From Actinomadura geliboluensis (lineage in GTDB: Bacteria; Actinomycetota; Actinomycetes; Streptosporangiales; Streptosporangiaceae), in contig NZ_VCKZ01000043.1 of the NCBI RefSeq assembly GCF_005889745.1, positions 1 to 32,000 of the forward strand: a stretch of DNA of 32,000 nucleotides, in the 5' to 3' direction. Position 1 is the first letter of the stretch; each line of letters opens with the position of its first letter. Positions 7,886-15,160 of the stretch are shown here, piece by piece. A model generated the notes under the pieces. That model saw nothing but the letters and a program-made list of their open reading frames with translations. It had not been told where the DNA came from and searched no databases. The position numbers were made by a program, and so were the translations under genes.

Positions 7886-9160
7886 GTGAATCGTTTAGGA
7901 AGACGGAGGGCGGTGCTGGCCGCACTGGCGGCCGTCATGCTCGTATTCTCGGGCCTGGCGTCACCGGCCGTCGCCGAGGTGTCGCCCACCGCGTGCGGCC
8001 CCTGGCTCAAAGCACTGGATCTGCCGAGCGAGAAAATCCATTCGGGGGCAGAGGCGCAGGGCGTCCTGAGGGTGAGTTGCCCGTCGCCGGTTCCGCTCGT
8101 CGTGGCGATGACGTCCGCGGACACGTCCTGGGTTAGCGTGCCGGACAGGGTCGTGGTGCCGGCCGGAGCGACCGAGGCGGCCTTCCCCATCCACACGCAC
8201 CAGCCGGACTACATCTACGGTGACCTCTCCGTCGACCTGACGGCGGAACTGCGCGGCCGGACGCTGACGCAACCGGTCACCCTCCAGCCCGGACTGAAGT
8301 TCGTCGACTTCGGTGGTTATTCGGAGGTCGTCAGCGGCGACGACGTGTACCTCACCGTCGGCATCAACGGGACGGCACCCGAGGGCGGAAGGGTCATCTC
8401 GTTGGAGAGCGACAACCCGGCCCTGAAGCTTCCGGCCAGTGTCACGATTCCCCGCGGTGCCCTAGGCATCGGCGTTCCGCTGGTGAAGAGCACGCGCATT
8501 CCCGAGGACGCGGACGCCACCGTGACCGCCAAGCTTCCCGGCCAGAGCCTCAGCGCCACCATCAAGCTTCTCGCGTGGAACTACGACCCCGGCGACTGGA
8601 GCTTCACCGGACCGGCCGAGACGTACGGCGGGGTCTACTACAACATGACCCTGAACCTGCCGAACCCTGTGCCGCACGGTGGAATTACGGTCACTTTCAG
8701 TTCCGACAACCCGAAACTCCGCAACCTGCCCAGTCCTCGGCAGTACTCGGAAGGCCGCTCCGGGACATCTCAGGTCCAGGTATCGATGCCGCCCGATATC
8801 GATGGCGACGTCACCATCACGGCGAACATCGAGGGAGTAGGGACCCGGAGCCACACCGTCCGAGTGCGTCCCGGCGTCGTCGGGTTCGATCTCTGGCCGT
8901 GGGATATCACTGGTGGGGAGCCGTTCGAGGGCACCGTCCGCCTCGGGACGGCCACGAGCGTGCCGATCACCGTCCAGCTGGAAAGCAGCGATCCGGTCGT
9001 CCAGCTCCCCGCTGAGGTGACCATCCCGGCGGGCCAGTCCTCGGCCACCGTCCATGGAACGACGTCGGTGGTGAGCGACTTCGCGTACTCCACCCTCACG
9101 GCGCGACTCCCGAACGGCAGTTACTGGGAGACCACCGCGTTCGTCAATCCCGTGTTCTGA
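7886..9160 (+). CDS. Secreted protein with four Ig-like/beta-sandwich repeats
   Basis: A 424-aa protein of unrecognised function. GTG 7886 is chosen because it gives a standard signal peptide: Arg-rich start (NRLGRRR), hydrophobic core (AVLAALAAVMLVFSGLA) and a cleavage-like SPAVAEV. The rest is all beta and built from about four diverged repeats, each with a pattern like 'v.L.SdnP.l.lPasVtiPaG...': WVSVPDRVVVPAGATEAAF, SDNPALKLPASVTIPRGALG, SDNPKLRNLPSPRQYSEGRS and SSDPVVQLPAEVTIPAGQSS. This resembles Calx-beta/Ig-like repeats of bacterial surface proteins. There is no sortase motif or C-terminal membrane helix, so it is probably released or loosely wall-bound. Codon use is slightly less GC-extreme than in neighbours. 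The gene stands alone, with a strong terminator after it. Confidence 0.75.
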   Translation: MNRLGRRRAVLAALAAVMLVFSGLASPAVAEVSPTACGPWLKALDLPSEKIHSGAEAQGVLRVSCPSPVPLVVAMTSADTSWVSVPDRVVVPAGATEAAFPIHTHQPDYIYGDLSVDLTAELRGRTLTQPVTLQPGLKFVDFGGYSEVVSGDDVYLTVGINGTAPEGGRVISLESDNPALKLPASVTIPRGALGIGVPLVKSTRIPEDADATVTAKLPGQSLSATIKLLAWNYDPGDWSFTGPAETYGGVYYNMTLNLPNPVPHGGITVTFSSDNPKLRNLPSPRQYSEGRSGTSQVQVSMPPDIDGDVTITANIEGVGTRSHTVRVRPGVVGFDLWPWDITGGEPFEGTVRLGTATSVPITVQLESSDPVVQLPAEVTIPAGQSSATVHGTTSVVSDFAYSTLTARLPNGSYWETTAFVNPVF

Positions 9161-9169
9161 CCGCTCACC

Positions 9170-9205
9170 GGCCCTCGGGCCTCCCGTCCAGGAGGTCCGA
9201 GGGCC
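9170..9205 (+). terminator. Strong hairpin terminator
   Basis: Fifteen-bp arms (9170-9184 and 9191-9205, GGCCCTCGG...CCGAGGGCC) pair with a single G-U and a 6-nt loop, starting 10 nt after the stop of the secreted-repeat protein. There is no U-tract, as is common in actinomycetes. It may also serve the convergent RidA gene. Confidence 0.8.
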
Positions 9206-9244
9206 AGGTAGGGCAAGGGCGCCTGCCGCCGAGCATGTCCTGCG

Positions 9245-9652
9245 TCAGTCGACGACCGCTGCGACGGCCTCGATCTCCACCAGCTGGTCGTGGTAGCCGA
9301 GGACGGTCACGCCCATCAGGGTGCTGGGCACGTCGTGGTCACCGAACGCGTCGCGGACGACCTGCCAGGCCGTCACCAGGTCTTCCTGGCGGGTGGACGC
9401 AACGAGGACACGCGTGCTGATGACATCCTCCAGTGAGGCGCCGGCGTCCGCGAGGGCGGTCCGGAGGTTGTCGATGCACTTGGCAGCCTGCCCCGCGTAG
9501 TCGCCAATCGCGGCCGTGGAGCCGTCCGCGTTGAGCGGGCACGACCCCGCGAGGAAGATGAGCCGCGCGTCGGCGGGCGCGGTGGCGGCGTACGCGTACT
9601 CGGCGACGTCCGAGAGCGACGCGGAACGGATCAAGGTGACGGCACGGGCCAT
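9245..9652 (-). CDS. RidA family (YjgF/YER057c/UK114) protein
   Basis: A 135-aa, normal-length RidA-fold protein, likely a homotrimeric enamine/imine deaminase that clears reactive intermediates of PLP enzymes. The key family residues are present: Arg in ISTRVLVAS, which binds the substrate carboxylate, and Glu in the C-terminal VEIEAVAAV, which activates water. An active enzyme is therefore plausible. AGAGGAG lies 5 nt before the ATG. The gene stands between the terminator at 9.2 kb and a kinase-like gene, without an obvious functional partner, so it may be of the broader RidA subfamilies with unknown substrates. Confidence 0.9.
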   Translation of the reverse strand: MARAVTLIRSASLSDVAEYAYAATAPADARLIFLAGSCPLNADGSTAAIGDYAGQAAKCIDNLRTALADAGASLEDVISTRVLVASTRQEDLVTAWQVVRDAFGDHDVPSTLMGVTVLGYHDQLVEIEAVAAVVD

Positions 9653-9775
9653 GAGGACTCCTCTAGAGATGATCAGCGGTCTCGCGATCGTCTCAGTGAA
9701 GAGGCAACGCCCTCACCTGCTTTTCCGTGCCGCCGCCCTCATTGACGAAGGGCGTACCTTGCCGAGCGGGTTCGG

Positions 9776-10555
9776 CTACCGGCGGTAGGCGGACCACGTG
9801 CGGGCGGCTGCGGCCATCGCGGCGAGCCATGTGGCGGCCGGACGCCGGTCGGCGAGCGTGGTGTACATGGACGCGTTGGCGTCGGCGAAAGCGTCGATCG
9901 CCGCCGGGTTGCCCCCCTTCCATGCAGCGCAGTCCGACACCCACCCCTCGGCCTGTTTCGGCCCGTGTCCGGACGCGACGAGCTGGAGCACCAGAAGCGC
10001 CGGGTCGATGAAGGCGGCGCCGCGTGTAGGCCACGCCCAGTCGACCGCCCATACCCGGTGTCCAATGAGGATGTTCGAGGGATGGATGTCGGTGTAGAGC
10101 AGGGCGTCGCCCTGGAACAGGTCGGGCCGATCGGTGTACCGGTCCCAGCGGGTCTCGTGCCAGTCGGCTGCGATGTCGGGCAGCGGCAGAGCGCCGATGC
10201 GGGTGAGGACGTCCACGACGGCTGGAAGGTCGGACGAGCCGGGCGCGAAGTCGGCGTGGCGGCCGTCAACGGCCTCGAACCCGAGCGCCAGCCATTCGAG
10301 GCTCTCGGACTGCCATTGCACGGCCGGGGAGATCGGGTGGACGTGCGGGTTGATGAGACCTTCCCGGACCAGGGACTCGCGTCGGCCGCCGGGGCGGTTG
10401 CGGACCGCCTTGACGAACCATTCGCCTTTCTCTCCGGTCACCAGGGCGGTGAGGTCCGAGGAGAAACCGCGCTCGGTCGGCTCGACGCCGACCAGGGCAC
10501 CGGTGTGCGGGTGCAGTACCTCGGCGAGTCCATCCGGTGCGGGAAGGCCACTCAA
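9776..10555 (-). CDS. Aminoglycoside phosphotransferase (APH)-like kinase
   Basis: A 259-aa protein with a small-molecule kinase fold. The catalytic loop reads LLYTDIHPSNILI, in which Asp and Asn of the HxDxxxxN motif remain but the preceding His-Gly is replaced by Tyr-Thr. It is followed by the metal-binding Asp in WAVDWAWP. An N-terminal nucleotide-binding Lys is visible in GEWFVKAVRN. The only usable start is TTG at 10555, with AGGGGA 5 nt upstream; an in-frame stop lies just before. The family phosphorylates antibiotics, sugars, choline or other alcohols. Nothing nearby indicates a resistance role, so the substrate is unknown. Confidence 0.75.
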   Translation of the reverse strand: MSGLPAPDGLAEVLHPHTGALVGVEPTERGFSSDLTALVTGEKGEWFVKAVRNRPGGRRESLVREGLINPHVHPISPAVQWQSESLEWLALGFEAVDGRHADFAPGSSDLPAVVDVLTRIGALPLPDIAADWHETRWDRYTDRPDLFQGDALLYTDIHPSNILIGHRVWAVDWAWPTRGAAFIDPALLVLQLVASGHGPKQAEGWVSDCAAWKGGNPAAIDAFADANASMYTTLADRRPAATWLAAMAAAARTWSAYRR

Positions 10556-10632
10556 CGGGATCCCCTGTCATGCCTTCGGGCCGCACAGAAGCTCCGGACT
10601 CTCGAAGAGGCCGGGGCTCCTACGCGATCGAG

Positions 10633-10815
10633 CTAACGCTTCAGGGACGAAAGGAGGGCAGCGAACTCGGCGCGCCGTATGACCAGTTTTGGGCCGTCGG
10701 GGTCCTTGGAGTCGCGGACGCCCACGCCCTCCGGGAGAGTGGCCAGTTCTACGCACTCGCCCCCGGTAGAAGTCGAGCGAGTGGACTTCCGCCAGACGGG
10801 CCTGCTCGCTTCCAC
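10633..10815 (-). CDS. DUF397 protein (copy A)
   Basis: A 60-aa protein of the DUF397 family, small proteins found almost only in actinobacteria next to WhiJ/Scr1-like XRE regulators. The family core WRKST...GGECVELA, GVGVRDSKDPDGPKL and RAEFAALLSSLK is complete. GTG 10815 is set by AGGAGG 7 nt upstream. It lies 25 nt after a second DUF397 gene; 32 of 52 core residues are identical by hand alignment, so the pair arose by tandem duplication. Family members are thought to partner with or antagonise the XRE protein in developmental control; the molecular role is not settled. Confidence 0.9.
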   Translation of the reverse strand: MEASRPVWRKSTRSTSTGGECVELATLPEGVGVRDSKDPDGPKLVIRRAEFAALLSSLKR

Positions 10816-10840
10816 GTCTTGCCTCCTGATGACCGGGATG

Positions 10841-11023
10841 TCAGTGCTTCAAGGTTGCGAGAAGCGCAACGAACTCGGCGCGGGCGACCAGGAGTTTCGG
10901 GCCGTCGGGGTTCTTGCTGTCGCGGATGCCGATCGTCCCCGTGAGGTTGGCGACCTCGATGCACTCGCCTCCGTTGCCTCCGCTGTGGCTGGACTTGCGC
11001 CACTGGGCGTTCAGATCTTCCAT
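10841..11023 (-). CDS. DUF397 protein (copy B)
   Basis: A 60-aa DUF397 protein with the full core: WRKSSHSGGNGGECIEVA, IGIRDSKNPDGPKL and RAEFVALLATLK. The start is ATG 11023 (MEDLNAQW), 13 nt inside the end of the XRE gene, giving a translationally coupled XRE-DUF397 pair; a longer frame upstream is only overlap. GGAAG lies a few nt before the ATG. This is the classic WhiJ-type partner arrangement, with copy A as an additional downstream paralogue. Confidence 0.9.
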   Translation of the reverse strand: MEDLNAQWRKSSHSGGNGGECIEVANLTGTIGIRDSKNPDGPKLLVARAEFVALLATLKH

Positions 11024-11826
11024 CGTTCTTCCGCCGTTCTGCGAATCAGGTCTCTCGACATGCCCGTGGGGAGCGCCAACGAGCGGATCTCTCGAAGCGC
11101 CCGGCGCATTGCTCCCACGTCCTCGCTGTCCTCCATGGTGAAGCCGCGAGCGAAGCATTCGACATAGGCGACTTCCCGAAGGTCCTCAAGCGTCGCGATC
11201 GTGAACGAGCCGATGCTACCGAGGTGATCACCCCGCATGGGGACGACCTGGATGGACAGGTTTGAGCTGGACATCTCGACCAGGTGGTTCAGTTGGTCGT
11301 ACATGATCTGCGGGTTGCCGACCTCACGCTGAAGGACGGCTTCGTCTATGAGGAACGAGCAACCGGGCGGGGCCGGTTCCACCCGGGAAAGGATGTCTTG
11401 CCGCCTCATCCGGGCCTCTACGGCCTCTTCGTCGCCGTACAGCAGGACGTTGGCGTACTCCGGAATCTGAAGCAGGCCATGGACCAGGCCGAGGCTGTAG
11501 GAGACCAGCTCCACGGCCGCCTCTTCGATGCTCACCCAGTCGAACCACACTGGGAAGGCCGAGTCTTTCACCAAGTCATCCCACAGGGCGACCAGTTCGC
11601 CGTCCGCCTCGAAGACTTTGTCCATGGCTTCGGCGAACTCACGGGTGCAGCGGGTCCGACCGGTCTCGATCGCTCCGATGTACTGCGGGGTGACGCCTTC
11701 GCCGTCCCGAGCCCTGCGGGCGAGGCTCTCCTGACTCCAGCCCTTTGCCTCGCGGAATCGGCGGAGCCGGCGACCGAACGGGAGGAGGGCCGGACTCACC
11801 TTGGCCCTGTAACGGCGCGGTGTCAT
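11011..11826 (-). CDS. XRE-family regulator with DUF5753 (WhiJ/Scr1-like)
   Basis: A 271-aa DNA-binding protein. The N-terminal helix-turn-helix reads FGRRLRRFREAKGWSQESLARRA...VTPQYIGAIETGRT, and the C-terminal two thirds are DUF5753 (FDWVSIEEAAVELVSYSLGLVHGLLQIPEYANVLL through SSNLSIQVVPM and FTIATLEDLREVAYVE). ATG 11826 is preferred over an upstream TTG; GAGGGA lies about 10 nt before it. Proteins of this type in Streptomyces (WhiJ and relatives) adjust development and antibiotic production together with a DUF397 partner. Here the partner overlaps its 3' end, and a divergent anti-sigma-like ATPase lies beyond a 157-bp spacer. Autoregulation through the direct repeats at 11840-11859 is plausible. 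Confidence 0.93.
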   Translation of the reverse strand: MTPRRYRAKVSPALLPFGRRLRRFREAKGWSQESLARRARDGEGVTPQYIGAIETGRTRCTREFAEAMDKVFEADGELVALWDDLVKDSAFPVWFDWVSIEEAAVELVSYSLGLVHGLLQIPEYANVLLYGDEEAVEARMRRQDILSRVEPAPPGCSFLIDEAVLQREVGNPQIMYDQLNHLVEMSSSNLSIQVVPMRGDHLGSIGSFTIATLEDLREVAYVECFARGFTMEDSEDVGAMRRALREIRSLALPTGMSRDLIRRTAEERWKI

Positions 11827-11839
11827 AGCGTCATCGTCC

Positions 11840-11859
11840 CTCAACCGGGACTCAACCGG
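11840..11859. promoter_or_regulatory. 9-bp direct repeats CTCAACCGG at 11-bp period
   Basis: CTCAACCGG occurs at 11840-11848 and again at 11851-11859, one helical turn apart, starting 14 bp upstream of the XRE start codon. This position fits an autoregulatory operator in the XRE/ATPase divergent spacer (11827-11983). No clear sigma-70 promoter could be fixed in the spacer. Confidence 0.4.
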
Positions 11860-11983
11860 CTAGCAAGTCGGGTGAACTCGCGGGTGCAGACTTGTCTTGC
11901 TCCACCTGCGCTTTGTTACGCTCCGCGCCTGTCTGGTGGCTGAATGGTGGCCGTTTCAATCCCGGAGACGTTAGGTCACAGCC

Positions 11984-12379
11984 ATGGCAAAAACAGCGCT
12001 CGCCCCAGAGGCTCCGTCCACGCTCGTCCTCGATCCAGACAGCGAAGCTCCCGGCCTCGCGCGGACGTGGCTGGGTGAGCGGTTCGCCGAGTGGGGGATC
12101 GCGGACGACTACGTGGGCCGGCTCGTGGTGTGCGAGTTGGTCACCAACAGCTACCTGCACGGGAAGGGGCAGATCGTCGTTCGGGTGTTCCGGGACGGGC
12201 GTGACGGCCGTCCCGTCGTGGAGGTGCGGGACGACGGGGAAGGGCGGCCGGAGATCCAGCCGGAGAACTACGCCGCCTCCTCCGGACGGGGGCTGCTGCT
12301 GGTGGCCGAACTCGTCCACGACTGGGGCGTCCGGCCGCTCGACGAGGGTGGCAAGGTCACGTGGGCCAAGCTTCGCTGA
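11984..12379 (+). CDS. HATPase-domain protein (RsbW/SpoIIAB-like, AbaA-cluster type)
   Basis: A 131-aa single-domain GHKL ATPase resembling anti-sigma factor kinases. The N box is VVCELVTNSYLHG, the G1 box VEVRDDGEGRP and the G2 box SSGRGLLLV, all intact, so ATP binding is expected. In Streptomyces such stand-alone proteins accompany WhiJ-like regulators and DUF397 proteins in repeated clusters, where they may act on sigma factors or on regulators. It is divergent from the XRE gene and is followed after 7 nt by a 66-aa protein. No sigma-factor gene is in the window. Confidence 0.88.
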   Translation: MAKTALAPEAPSTLVLDPDSEAPGLARTWLGERFAEWGIADDYVGRLVVCELVTNSYLHGKGQIVVRVFRDGRDGRPVVEVRDDGEGRPEIQPENYAASSGRGLLLVAELVHDWGVRPLDEGGKVTWAKLR

Positions 12380-12386
12380 GCGGGCG

Positions 12387-12587
12387 ATGGACGAGCACGT
12401 GATGCTGCTGCTGGTTCAGCACCTCTTCCCGGAGTGGACGATCGGGCGGGATGGGCATGGTGTCTGGCGGGCCGTCGGACGTGTCCACATCTCGGCGACT
12501 GAGCTGGACGGGCTGCTGGACGCGCTCGGCGGCGCTGATCCCGATGCTGCTCGGCGTGCCGTTCTGGTGCTGACCGAGTGCGGATGA
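12387..12587 (+). CDS. Small protein downstream of the HATPase gene
   Basis: A 66-aa protein of unknown function starting at ATG 12387, 7 nt after the ATPase stop. It has a hydrophobic N-terminal helix (HVMLLLVQHLFPEWTIGRD), a central WRAVGRVHISATELDGLLDAL, and a C-terminal helix. Its regular coding bias and tight spacing argue for a real, co-transcribed gene. It may form a complex with the ATPase, but no domain was recognised. It converges with the ligase gene, 7 nt between stops, leaving no room for a separate terminator. Confidence 0.65.
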   Translation: MDEHVMLLLVQHLFPEWTIGRDGHGVWRAVGRVHISATELDGLLDALGGADPDAARRAVLVLTECG

Positions 12588-12594
12588 GCGCTGG

Positions 12595-14190
12595 TCAGGG
12601 GGTGAGGCGGGTGCGGATGTCTTGGCGTAGGGCGCCCTTGGCCACCTTGCCGCCGGAGGAGCGGGGGAGGGCGTCCAGGACGATGAGGTGTTCCGGGTGC
12701 CATTCGCGGGAGACGCCTCGGTCGGTGAGGTGGGCGGTCAGGTCTTCCAGGGTGAGCTTTGTGCCCGGGTGCAGTTCGGCGTAGACGCAGACTCGTTCGC
12801 CGAAGACTTCGTCCGGCATCGCCACGGCGGCGGCCAGGGCTACTGAGGGGTGGGTGCCCACCTCTTCCTCGACGGCGGCCGCGCTGATGTTCTTGCCGCC
12901 TCGGATGATGAGGTCGCTCAGGCGGCCCACGACGCGGAGGTAGCCGTCGTCGTCGATCTCGACGATGTCGGCCATGAGCATCCAGCCGTCGGGGGTGTAG
13001 AGCGCCTTGTTCGCTTCGGGGTCGTCGTAGTAGCCGGGGCAGGTCGCCGGGCCCTTGCAGGCCGGTTGGCCGGGGCGGCCCGAGCCGGTGATGTCGGAGC
13101 CGTCGGACGGGTCGAAGAGGCGCACCCGCATTTCGGGGATGACGCGCCCCGCGGTGCGGAGGCGGTGTTCGCGGGTATCGGTCAGGCTCGTGTGGCTGAG
13201 GGCGCCCGTTTCGTTCGAGCCGTAGAACTGCAGGACCTTCGCGCCCGTCGTCTCCTCGAACCGGGCCGCCCGGTCGTAGGGGACGGCCTCGCCGCCCGTG
13301 AACATGCAGCGCAGGGACGAGAGGTCGCGTTCGCGTTCGGCCTGGGCGTTGAGCAGCATGATGAACTGCGTGCTCACGCAGTGCAGGACGGTCACCCGGT
13401 GCCGTTCGATCAGGTCGAGCGCGGTGTGCGCGTCGAACTTCTCCATGAGGACGGTCGGGACGCCCAGCGCGGCGGGGGAGAAGTGCGCCGTCCAGAGGCC
13501 GAAGCCGAACGGGGACGGGACGGCGCCCATGAAGACGTCGGACGGGTTCAGGTCTCCGGCGCGGCGGGCCAGTTCGTGGAAGTAGAACCAGCGGTTCTGC
13601 GTGTGGGTCACGCATTTCGGCAGGCCCGTCGTGCCGGACGTCGAGTTCAGGATGGACAGGTCGTCCGGGCCCAGGGCGCGGCCGGTGATGTCGCCGGGGC
13701 GGGGGTCGGCGGGGACGCCCAGGCGGTCGATGACGATGTGCCGGTCCAGGGGGAGGTCGTCCGCGCGTAGGGCCTCCACCAGGGCGGAGGCTGGTTCGTT
13801 GCGGTGGGTCGCGAGGGTTATCAGGGCGCGGGAGCCGGTGCGCTCCAGGAGGTGACGCAGTTCGCGGTGGCCCGCTCGGGCGCCCACGCCGACCAGGACG
13901 AGGCCGGCCTTCTCCGCCGCCACGGCGGCGACGTGCCAGGCCGGGCCGTCGGGGAGGAGGACGGCGACGCGGTCGCCGGGCGGTAGGCCGAGGGCGGCGA
14001 GGTGGCGGGCGAGGGTCGTCGAGTTCCGCTCGTACTCGGCCCACGTGAGGGTGTCGTCCGGAGTCGTGTAGGCGGTGGCGGCGGGGCGCTCGGCCGCGTG
14101 GCGGCGGACGTGGCCGGTGACGGTCGTCGTGCCCCACCATCCGGCCGCCCGGTACTCCTCGGCGGTCGCCGCGTCGAACGGACTGGTCAC
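12595..14190 (-). CDS. AMP-dependent acyl/aryl-CoA ligase-like protein (ANL superfamily)
   Basis: A 531-aa adenylate-forming enzyme that would activate a carboxylic acid with ATP and CoA. Core motifs in order are the P-loop STSGTTGLPKCV, FYGSNETG (A5), GWMLMADI (A7, where YRTGD is usual; the Asp is kept), GRLSDLIIRGGKNIS (A8 hinge) and PRSSGGKVAKG with the catalytic Lys (A10). GTG 14190 has GGGGAGG 5 nt upstream. The gene is divergent from the LivHMGF operon across 97 bp, a common layout in which uptake and CoA activation of the same acid are co-regulated. It resembles benzoate- or cyclohexane-carboxylate-type ligases in general form; the substrate is inferred only from context. Codons are slightly less optimised than in the transporter genes. 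Confidence 0.9.
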   Translation of the reverse strand: MTSPFDAATAEEYRAAGWWGTTTVTGHVRRHAAERPAATAYTTPDDTLTWAEYERNSTTLARHLAALGLPPGDRVAVLLPDGPAWHVAAVAAEKAGLVLVGVGARAGHRELRHLLERTGSRALITLATHRNEPASALVEALRADDLPLDRHIVIDRLGVPADPRPGDITGRALGPDDLSILNSTSGTTGLPKCVTHTQNRWFYFHELARRAGDLNPSDVFMGAVPSPFGFGLWTAHFSPAALGVPTVLMEKFDAHTALDLIERHRVTVLHCVSTQFIMLLNAQAERERDLSSLRCMFTGGEAVPYDRAARFEETTGAKVLQFYGSNETGALSHTSLTDTREHRLRTAGRVIPEMRVRLFDPSDGSDITGSGRPGQPACKGPATCPGYYDDPEANKALYTPDGWMLMADIVEIDDDGYLRVVGRLSDLIIRGGKNISAAAVEEEVGTHPSVALAAAVAMPDEVFGERVCVYAELHPGTKLTLEDLTAHLTDRGVSREWHPEHLIVLDALPRSSGGKVAKGALRQDIRTRLTP

Positions 14191-14230
14191 AGCTGCCTCC
14201 CCGGTCTCCCAAGCTGCCCTGAAGTTATCA

Positions 14231-14259
14231 TTGTCATAGCTTTCTTTTAAACATAAGAT
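14231..14259 (+). promoter_or_regulatory. Sigma-70-like promoter of the livHMGF operon
   Basis: TTGTCA (14231-14236) and TAAGAT (14254-14259) are separated by 17 bp in an AT-rich stretch, 28 bp before the livH start codon. The match to TTGACA/TATAAT is good for an actinomycete. AAGGAG at 14278-14283 is the ribosome binding site, 4 nt from the ATG. Confidence 0.6.
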
Positions 14260-14287
14260 CCCACAGAAGCAGCTCAGAAGGAGCGGG

Positions 14288-15160
14288 ATGTCTGCGCAAC
14301 TGTGGGTCTCCGTCGTCCAGATCGGGTGCTTCTTCGGACTGGTGGCCCTCGGCTACTACCTGGTCCTCGAAGGAGCCGACTTCTTCAACTTCGCGCTCGG
14401 GCCGTTCGCGATGTTCTCCGGCCTCACGGCGTCCTGGCTGATGGCGAAGCAGGGCTGGCCGCTCGGCTTCGCGGCCGTGCTCGGCATCGCGATCGCCGCC
14501 GTGCTCGCGGTCGTCACCGAGATCGCGCTGGTGCGGCCGATCGACGCGCGCACCGGCGGCGGCGAACTGCCGTCCCTCATCGCCGTGGTCGCGGTGCTGT
14601 TCGCGGTCGAGCAGCTCGCGGGCACGCTGTTCGGGCGCCAGCTCATGCCGGGCCGGTCGTGGCTGCCGGGCTTCGACCTCGACCTCGGCTTCGTCACCGT
14701 GGACGGGCAGACGCTCGTCCTCGTCGCCTGCACGCTCGTCTCGTTCACCGGCGTGTGGGTGTGGACGCGCAAGTCCAAGTACGGCCGCATCCTGCGCGCC
14801 GTCGGCAGCAACCGGGAGGCGGCGCGCACCCTCGGGATGCCGGTCGGACGGGTCCGGCTGGTCGCGTTCGCGCTCGCCGGCCTCGTCGTCGGGCTCGCCG
14901 GGCAGCTGTTCTCCGCGAAGGCGGGGGTGAGCTTCCAGTCCGGCTTCGGGTGGGCGCTGTCGGGGTTCCTCGCCCTCGTCATCGGCGGGACGGGCTCGGT
15001 GTGGGCGCCGCTGGCCGGCGGGCTCCTGCTGGCGCTCGCCCAGACGTTCGTCCCCTACTACCTGGGCAGCGCCTCGCTCGACTACGCGGTTCTCGCGGTG
15101 GCCATCCTGTTCTTCGCCCTGCGGCCCAATGGGCTGTTCGTTCGGAAGGTTCGCGTATGA
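14288..15160 (+). CDS. Branched-chain amino acid-type ABC permease (LivH-like)
   Basis: A 290-aa integral membrane subunit. Hydrophobic segments run throughout, beginning with LWVSVVQIGCFFGLVALGYYLVLEGADFFNFALGPFAMFSG, the typical LivH N-terminus in which 'NFA.G' replaces the usual 'NLAHG'. The cytoplasmic coupling loop is SKYGRILRAVGSNREAARTLGMPVGRVR, the EAA-like contact with the ATPase. ATG 14288 follows AAGGAG. The gene overlaps livM by 4 nt (ATGA). It forms one translocation channel half with LivM and imports the ligand delivered by a LivK-type receptor, possibly the orphan one at 24-1250. Confidence 0.93.
   Translation: MSAQLWVSVVQIGCFFGLVALGYYLVLEGADFFNFALGPFAMFSGLTASWLMAKQGWPLGFAAVLGIAIAAVLAVVTEIALVRPIDARTGGGELPSLIAVVAVLFAVEQLAGTLFGRQLMPGRSWLPGFDLDLGFVTVDGQTLVLVACTLVSFTGVWVWTRKSKYGRILRAVGSNREAARTLGMPVGRVRLVAFALAGLVVGLAGQLFSAKAGVSFQSGFGWALSGFLALVIGGTGSVWAPLAGGLLLALAQTFVPYYLGSASLDYAVLAVAILFFALRPNGLFVRKVRV

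Noticed and set aside
9776..10555. Antibiotic resistance by the APH-like gene
   Set aside because: The catalytic motif is only broadly APH-like and there is no resistance or biosynthetic context. The fold is used on many substrates.
14221..14260. Shared operator between the two FadR-flanked spacers (ATCTTA/TAAGAT in both)
   Set aside because: The only common piece is a hexamer that also serves as a -10-like box at 14254. No extended palindrome is shared, so I do not claim a common site.
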